From Arthrobotrys musiformis (Eukaryota > Ascomycota > Orbiliomycetes > Orbiliales > Orbiliaceae): a stretch of DNA of 64,000 bases. The position numbers and the translations under genes were made by a program. The stretch covers positions 62,001 through 126,000 of the forward strand of contig JAVHJL010000009.1 of assembly GCA_036971715.1 (NCBI GenBank), written 5' to 3'. The notes below the pieces were generated by a model. The model saw only the letters and a program-made list of their open reading frames with translations. It was not told where the DNA came from and ran no database searches. The stretch's first letter is position 1. Each line of letters opens with the position of its first letter. Shown here one piece after another: positions 58,301 to 64,000 of the stretch.

Positions 58301-60322
58301 TAACTTCCCCCGATCCACTGTTTTCTAAGGTTAGATTGCAAGAAACGCTCTGTTCCGGTTATTTTATGTTTTTGGGTGTCCTCAGTACAGACCCTAATGG
58401 AATCGCGTAAGTTAGTTGTGTTCCCAAGGAGCGCCCGTCATCTAACAAAATCCCTGGTCTATATAGGATGATGGAGCGGTGGAAAATGTTCAATATGTTC
58501 TATCATATTAGTGAACTTCGGAGTAGAGATGACCTTATGTTCTATTTCATATCGGCGATGGACTTTACGACGTACGTTTCTCGAGTCCCCGCAAGTTATA
58601 GGTCCTCTAATAACACCACATAGTGACGGCCATCCGCGCATCATCTTGTCAAAAGCCCTTACCACCGGGCCTCGGGTATGTTAAAAAGTCTGGGGCCCAA
58701 GCTAGAAATTACCGCTAAGACTCGTTCCTCTATTAGGCTGTGCGATTATTTGCAACAAATCACTTACGCAGCCTGGTTGAAGGTTGCCGGAGACCCCCAC
58801 CGAATCCTGTAATGCCCCCGAGCGTGGGAACAACAAAGTCAGCGGAGACATCGCAATGGGCGATTCGCCTCTTAGTGACACAGTTGTATGACCCCGACGT
58901 CGAGGTCTGTAAAACCGCGGTCAAAATACTGGAAGAATCATGCAACGCCAAAACGTCACTAGAATACGTGGTTCAATGTCGGCCGGCCCTCGATCATCTG
59001 GGAGAAATCGGCGCGCCACTTCTGCTTCGGTTCGTTTATAGCTCCCAGAAAAGAAAACAAACCCTACTTTCGCCCGATGCTCATATATTTACACAATTGG
59101 CAGGTTTCTCTCGACGTCTGTAGGTTACCACTACCTCAACGAGTTGGATTATATCAACCGCGAAATGGACGACTGGTTCCACGTAAGTTGCAATTTGAAG
59201 GCCCACATTCTATACCTCTATAACAAAATTCTCCCTTATTGACCGATTTCGGGGGGGCAGGGAAGAAATGACGTATACGTAGACCAGGTGGAGGCGTCGC
59301 TTGCTCGTGCCTTTGCAGATGTCGAAAAATCTGGGGCCACTCAGGAAGCAGCTTCTTTTCCGGATGCAGATTCGATTGGATATGTTCCACCCCATTTTTA
59401 CCGTGAGCTTGCTAAAACCGAAGAGGGGTGCAGACTGCTTCAGGAAAAGGGGCATTTCGAAGAATTTGCAATGTTTGTGAAGGAGAATGCCGACGAATGC
59501 GAGGACGTTGAAATAGTCACCAAGGTCAAAGGATGTCTATGGGCCATTGGTAACATCGGTTCATTACCTTCCGGGGCACCATTTATTGAGAATTCCGATA
59601 TCGTGGAGGACATAATTTCCATAGCCGAGACTTCCAAAGTACTATCTTTGAAAGGGACGGCATTCTTTGTCATCGGGATGATTTCCCGCACCAGTAGTGG
59701 ACTTGAGTTGCTGGATGCTTTCGGTTGGGATGCTAAAGTTACCGATATGGGGGAATTTCTCGGCTATTGCTTGCCTAAGAAATTAGGAAGCTTGCTTTCG
59801 GTAGGCTCTAGCTTGATCATAGAACGCGACTTTGTACTGGGCTAACATCGGTGTGGTAAGCTTCAAAATTGGGATTTTACATCTGGGGAAACAAATACTA
59901 GTGGGAGGATTACCACCTGTTCTATCCCCGGAGTCGACGAAGCACTCCTCCAGAAGCTTCTCATAGCGATGACGAATTTAAGTAACCACATCTTAGCGAA
60001 CGAGGCCTCGAGGGAGCTTGTGAAGTATGAGAATTTGAACTACCTGTTCCAAAGCTTACTAGCTAACGAAGTGGGAAACGCTAGGTTGAAACAAACGCAC
60101 GCCGATTTGTTTCAGTCTCCCGACGTATATTGCCAAGTCCTACGGATTCTGGAATCTTATAGATACAGATTGCCCGTCAGACGGTTCATACTGGAGCTCT
60201 TTGAACGAAAATGTGTCGATACAGTTGTGAAGGCTCCGCTTAAAACGGGTGGAGTAAACGGGGCCGCACCCGTCGCATCTAGCCCGCCTCCGCCCCCCCT
60301 CCCACAACTCCATATCTCGTGA
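55382..60322 (+). CDS. Rictor/Ste16 (Tsc11/AVO3) homolog, TORC2 subunit
   Basis: Scaffold of TOR complex 2, controlling AGC kinases, actin and membrane stress. Fourteen exons are inferred: 55382-56343, 56406-56835, 56893-56998, 57054-57136, 57195-57282, 57343-57476, 57533-57913, 57979-58406, 58467-58571, 58624-58675, 58737-59029, 59104-59182, 59261-59800 and 59861-60322, giving 1380 residues. After a disordered start, residues about 115-195 form an HR1-like coiled coil (KRLAIERKIQAGAENLLLVL). Helical repeats then follow the Rictor order: VREQALKFVRAFLEI-type EREQALKFVRAFLEITGG, YIRPGHDLEIVFSSFTDSYA, ELKSREDL-type SELRSRDDLMFYFISAMDFT, DGHPRIILSKALTTG, AVRLFATNHLRSLV, LNELDYINREMDDWFHGRND and KVKGCLWAIGNIGS. 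The C-terminal tail is Pro-rich. Several joins rely on GCTAAC branch sites and frame. Confidence 0.92.
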
Positions 60323-61126
60323 ACAGGGCGAGCCCGATTTCCCTCTTTGTACTATCCAGCTCCCGTGCTAGGGTAGGGGTTGCCCTTATTCATCTGCAGC
60401 CGTGTAGTTCGATCCATTTTACCCACTTGCCTCCCTTCTTATTCTTATTTTACGTCAACATATATACTGCGATCCTTTTTCCTTTCAGGTTTCACTTTGC
60501 TTGGATGCATATATGTACATATACCTCTTGGTTGGGTGGGGTTTCCTTCTGGTCGGATTTATTTTGATGTTCGGTATCTGCCTTTTCTGTTTGTCTGGCG
60601 CCTTGGAGTTCTTGAGTAGGAGAATGAGGAAATATAAAAGACGACATGTCATGGTTGACACAATTATGGCAGGATGCTACGAGCTAAACTTGCATGATGT
60701 ACTCCGTATACGAAGAGACATACACCCCGGACGCCGGCATGCAGGGATCCGTCCCGAGTCAACGGACCCGCTAGCCCCTGCTGCTGGACAAATTGGGGAG
60801 CTCCGATTCGCAGCCAGATTTACACCTATCACTCCCGCACACGCGATAGTAACCTACCTAGGTATATATATCTAGGTATATAAGGGAGTACCTCGTCGGT
60901 ACTTACCTAGCTTATAATTACCTACTTAGCCAGACTACCTACTTTCTCAATACACCCTAGCTATCCCGATAGAGTAAGCCCTGATATCTCACTTCATATG
61001 CTGTTCTACTCACTTGTATATTACCCTAAACACTCGCCTACATCGCGTCGTCTTTTATTTTAAAACTATCTAGACATCAGCTGATACCAACACTAGACAG
61101 TCATGGCATTTTGTTGCCCTTGCTGA
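60323..61126. other. Intergenic Rictor / LON-RING gene
   Basis: 3' flank of Rictor and promoter of the next gene. A dense cluster of CTACCTAGGTATATATAT / CTAGGTATATAAGG / TACTTACCTAGC motifs occurs at 60852-60920. Open frames here encode hydrophobic or low-complexity peptides and are not supported. Confidence 0.65.
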
Positions 61127-63093
61127 ATGAATGTCGATTCGAATACCGAGCCGAGCGCCTCGGATCCACCACATCATCCCGAAAGCAGCTCGGAGAAATA
61201 TGTAAACGCCGAACCATCGCCGACAGAACCCGGGTCAAAACCCCATGTTCTTGACGGGAGCCAGCATCTCCGAGTATTTGTGCGCCTACTTCAATGCGAA
61301 GTCTGCCATAGGGTTCTCCGGCAGCCTGTCGCACTGCCTTGTGGAGAGACAATCTGCCGCTCCTGTTTACCCTCCACCCACGACAGGCAGAATATCTCAT
61401 ATCCAAACCAACCAAGTAGGAGGAGAGGGTTTTTCTGTCCATTTCAGTCATGCAAAGGGCTAGAGCACTCAATCGCAGATTGAGGGCTAGAGCACTCAAT
61501 CGCAGATTGCAACCCAAATATAACCCTCGCAAACATCCTAGCATTGGTCGATGCAGTTCTATCTGCTGGTACCAGCGGTTTAACGGACGGGCTCCCCACG
61601 CTTGGAGATAACCAGCGTTGGAGAGAGTCAGACACAAAACTATCGAGCTCTCACTTACTTGGATCGTCAGTTGGCCTTTTGAAAGCGTACCAGTTGGCCG
61701 AACAGGGCCTTTTGCCATTCGACTCCGGTTTCCCTAACCTCGGAGATGGGCTACGATCCTCCAGTGAAGCAAATCTGACAGAGCAGCGAATATTGGCTAA
61801 TCTACTTTCGAAACTCCGACCAGAGCTTTCCTGCCAAGTCTGTTACTCTCTTCTCCGATTACCTATCACGACTTCTTGCGGCCATACTTTCTGCGAGGTT
61901 TGTCTCAAACAGGTTAGGGACCACTCTAATTTATGCCCGCTCTGTCGTAGGTCGCTCTCCCCTTATCAAACGGTGATAGAAGAAAGATCTAGCCGACGTC
62001 TGAGAGCACTACTATCCAGTCTATTCCCTCATGAAGTCGCAGCCCGGGACGAACAGGCTGCAGAAGACGCCCCAAATGACACATTCACTGTTCCAATATT
62101 TGCCTGTGCCATGACTTTTCCGCGGGTACCCATGTTCTTGCATGTATTTGAACCTCGATACCGGCTGATGCTCCGGAAGGTCATTAATGACGGGAGCAGG
62201 TCATTTGGCATGGTTTCCCATCGGCGGGGTCCCGCGCCACCGGCGGATGGCGATTTCGACGCCCCATTCACTAGGTATGGCACGATGCTCTACATTACTA
62301 ACCTACAAATGTTTCCTGATGGTCGGAGCCTAGTGGAAACCATCGGGACGTATAGATTTAAGATCATGTCGTACACATGGCAAGATGGATACCCTATAGC
62401 TAAGGTGGAAAGGGTTGAGGATATAGCCTATGCGGACGAGGAAAGGATAGAAATGGCGGAAAGGAGGCATGATACAACTCCAGAGAATGCCGTAACTTCT
62501 GAGAGTTTATCCCACCTTTCGACTCAAGAACTCTATCGACAAGGACTAGAGTTTGTGAATTCTATGAGAAATAGCTCGACTGGTTGGTTCACGGACAGCA
62601 TTCTAAATACTTATGGACAGCCTCCGCAGGACCCGGCTGTATTCCCCTTTTGGATCGCGACGTTGCTCCCCGTTCATGGAAGGGAAAGATATACGGTATT
62701 GGTTTCTACTAGCGTTCGCGAGCGGCTGAAGCTTGTGATGGTTTGGATTCGGTCTATGCAGCAGCGTAGTTGGTATGTAAAAATCCCAGGTCTATGATTT
62801 ATCCCCCCGCTTCCAGCACCCTTCCGCGGGGTTCCATTTAGCACTCGAACCTGTCAATGATTAATCACCAAGTTTTCAACAGGCGGGTTCGGTGGTTCTT
62901 GTATCGTCTCTTAAGCAGGCTTCCCACCATCGGAATATTTTTCGTAATGATATACATCTTCTTCGCCAACCGGCAAGATGCTACCGAACGGCAAACCGTT
63001 GTTTCGGACGAACTCTCGGTTTATTTTATCGGAACAATTATTGCGATTCTAGCTACGGCCACGGCTTTCTCTCGGGTTCGGTATAGGGCTTAG
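61127..63093 (+). CDS. LON-domain RING-finger protein (LONRF/CrgA-like), interrupted by an in-frame TGA
   Basis: Family members are probable E3 ubiquitin ligases with two RING-type zinc sites and a Lon N-terminal substrate-binding domain. Exon 1 is 61127-62772 and exon 2 is 62883-63093 (110-nt intron). RING 1 begins near residue 57: LLQCEVCHRVLRQPVALPCG, then CRSC, then GFFCPFQSC. The first-copy reading ends GLEHSIAD followed by TGA at 61481-61483. The next codons repeat GLEHSIAD and go on to CNPNITLANILALV, the expected family continuation. RING 2 has CQVC, then CGHTFCEVC, then CPLC. The LON domain starts VPIFACAMTFPRVPMFLHVF and includes RYRLMLRKV. The C terminus has two hydrophobic helices (IGIFFVMIYIFFA; YFIGTIIAILATATAF). 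The stop comes from a 27-bp tandem duplication; without it about 609 residues would read through. It could be a pseudogene, a polymorphism or an assembly error. Confidence 0.85.
61456..61509 (+). repeat. Exact 27-bp tandem duplication inside the LON-RING coding region
   Basis: Two identical head-to-tail 27-bp units, 61456-61482 and 61483-61509, each beginning agggctagag and ending gcagattg. The length is a multiple of three. The junction converts the TGC (Cys) codon that closes the unit in the second copy into TGA in the first. No GT occurs within the unit, so no GT-AG intron can remove exactly one copy. Confidence 0.95.
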
Positions 63094-63699
63094 GTTCATA
63101 TTGTTTTCTAGGCACCGTGGAGTATGGTTTCGTCTAGGTCTGTTTCTCTTCAGATCAGCTGCCCATGGGCCCTATATTTATTCAAATGAAACCACCTTTA
63201 ATTATTATAATATAGTAGTAGCTAAGCTAATGATAGCAAGCGTAAAGGGTTGGAATTAAGAGTTATATGAGGTATAGATGATAATATTAATTATATGGCT
63301 ATCGGGCGGTTGTATACATATTTAGAAATAACAGTAATCCCCGCGCGACAAAGCCTTGCACTCAGACAAATAAATCGGAACGAACATTTCGGTCGTTGCT
63401 GTGTCTAACACTCATCAAAAAGCCCCCCTATTCTCCAAGGGGCCAAGATAGGTAGAGATAGTATAAAATTATAACAAAGGAAACCAAAAACGCCAAACCG
63501 ATAGTATTAACATGCAAAATTATCCCAAAGTAACGCCGGCTAAGTTGTGACACGAGAAAGGGGCTGGCCAAGTTCGGCCATGGTTGATGTAGTGAAGAGC
63601 TTGGAAAAAAGAGTGCTGAGGATGTGATCGGGCGGATGCTAAATAAAATGAAGGGAGATTTTGTAGTTAGGTCTAGATCGCAGGTTGAGGTTGCCTTGT
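63094..63699. other. Convergent intergenic region
   Basis: 3' flanks of the LON-RING gene and the partial gene at the right edge. AT-rich sequence with TTATTATAATATAGTAGTAG near 63200. No gene is supported. Confidence 0.65.
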
Positions 63700-64000
63700 T
63701 CATTGTTTAAGCTTAACGTCATGGAATATTCCCAAATCATGCTGGGAGTCTCCGCCAATGTAAGGTTGTGCCATGATTTGCGGCGATTCGTCCAATTGAG
63801 GTGTCGCATACATCGGTTGTGGACTAAAGGTTTGTGGTGGATATTCCCCTTTGTAATAAGGGTCGATATAAACTTCCTGAGGGATTTCTGGGGGCGCTAT
63901 AGGTACTGGGGGAATGGTGAAGACACCCGGAACTTCGTAAATAAAGGGTTCATAATGTTTAGTGTCTTCCGGCTCTTGCAACTCGAACCCATCGAATCCA
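63700..64000 (-). CDS. C-terminal part of an unknown Pro/Tyr-rich protein, 5' part off the window
   Basis: About 100 codons of open reading frame run from the window edge to a TGA at 63702-63700, with no stop before it. The visible sequence (FIYEVPGVFTIPPVPIAPPE, then YIDPYYKGEYPPQ) is rich in Pro, Tyr, Gln and acidic residues and ends DVKLKQ. It looks like an extended or disordered tail. I do not recognise the family. Whether the whole stretch is one exon cannot be judged from here. Confidence 0.6.
   Translation of the reverse strand, partial: GFDGFELQEPEDTKHYEPFIYEVPGVFTIPPVPIAPPEIPQEVYIDPYYKGEYPPQTFSPQPMYATPQLDESPQIMAQPYIGGDSQHDLGIFHDVKLKQ

Noticed and set aside
60501..60875. 124-codon frame with hydrophobic N terminus downstream of Rictor
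   Set aside because: It sits in the 3' flank, contains motif-rich non-coding sequence at its end, and matches no family.
1..64000. Secondary-metabolite or other co-functional gene cluster
   Set aside because: No polyketide synthase, NRPS, terpene synthase, cytochrome P450 or cluster transcription factor is present; neighbours are unrelated housekeeping genes.
1..64000. Repeat-induced point mutation (RIP) tracts
   Set aside because: No long AT-biased block with TpA excess next to degraded transposon sequence was evident; AT-rich gaps are short and near simple repeats.

Overview
This window is nuclear DNA of a filamentous ascomycete (Pezizomycotina). The genes carry many short GT-AG introns (mostly 50-140 nt) with CTAAC/CTGAC-like branch sites. 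The gene set fits: a NoxR-type NADPH-oxidase regulator, a Ste16/Rictor TORC2 subunit, uricase ending in SKL, SUR2 sphingolipid hydroxylase, and a LON-plus-RING protein. No prophage, CRISPR array, rRNA, convincing tRNA or transposon was seen. The species cannot be named from this sequence. All exon boundaries below were worked out by eye from splice signals, reading frame and family sequence patterns.

Layout, left to right (strand in brackets): ribosomal protein eL13, 3' end cut off (-); ARL1 small GTPase with a 7-nt microexon (-); DEVH-box RNA helicase with a presequence-like N terminus (+); uncharacterised coiled-coil protein (+); eIF4G (-); RCC1-type exchange factor (+); TCTP (-); SUR2 (+); CBM48-like domain protein (-); a 2.8-kb gap with one doubtful 97-codon ORF; single-pass membrane protein (+); universal stress protein (+); RER1 (+); mitochondrial enoyl-CoA hydratase (-); PIF1-type helicase fused to an RNase H1 hybrid-binding domain (-); small acidic protein (-); a 3.7-kb gap with microsatellites; NoxR (-); CCS1 copper chaperone (-); mitochondrial ribosomal protein uL13m (+); uricase (-); Rictor/Ste16 in 14 exons (+); LON-RING protein interrupted by a 27-bp tandem duplication (+); and the 3' end of an unknown proline-rich gene (-).

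The genes form no single pathway or cluster. This is ordinary housekeeping sequence with intergenic gaps of 0.4-3.7 kb. Those gaps carry long poly(A)/poly(T) runs, microsatellites and a recurring short motif family built on TACCTAGGTA/CTTAAGTA.

The points most worth a second look are: (1) an exact 27-bp tandem duplication that creates an in-frame TGA in the LON-RING gene; (2) the RNase H1 hybrid-binding domain fused to PIF1, with a paired E-box palindrome upstream; (3) the 7-nt ARL1 microexon; (4) a 15-bp perfect inverted repeat around the start codon of the doubtful small ORF; and (5) a 93-nt, frame-preserving probable intron in the uncharacterised coiled-coil gene. I found no clearly new multi-gene system.
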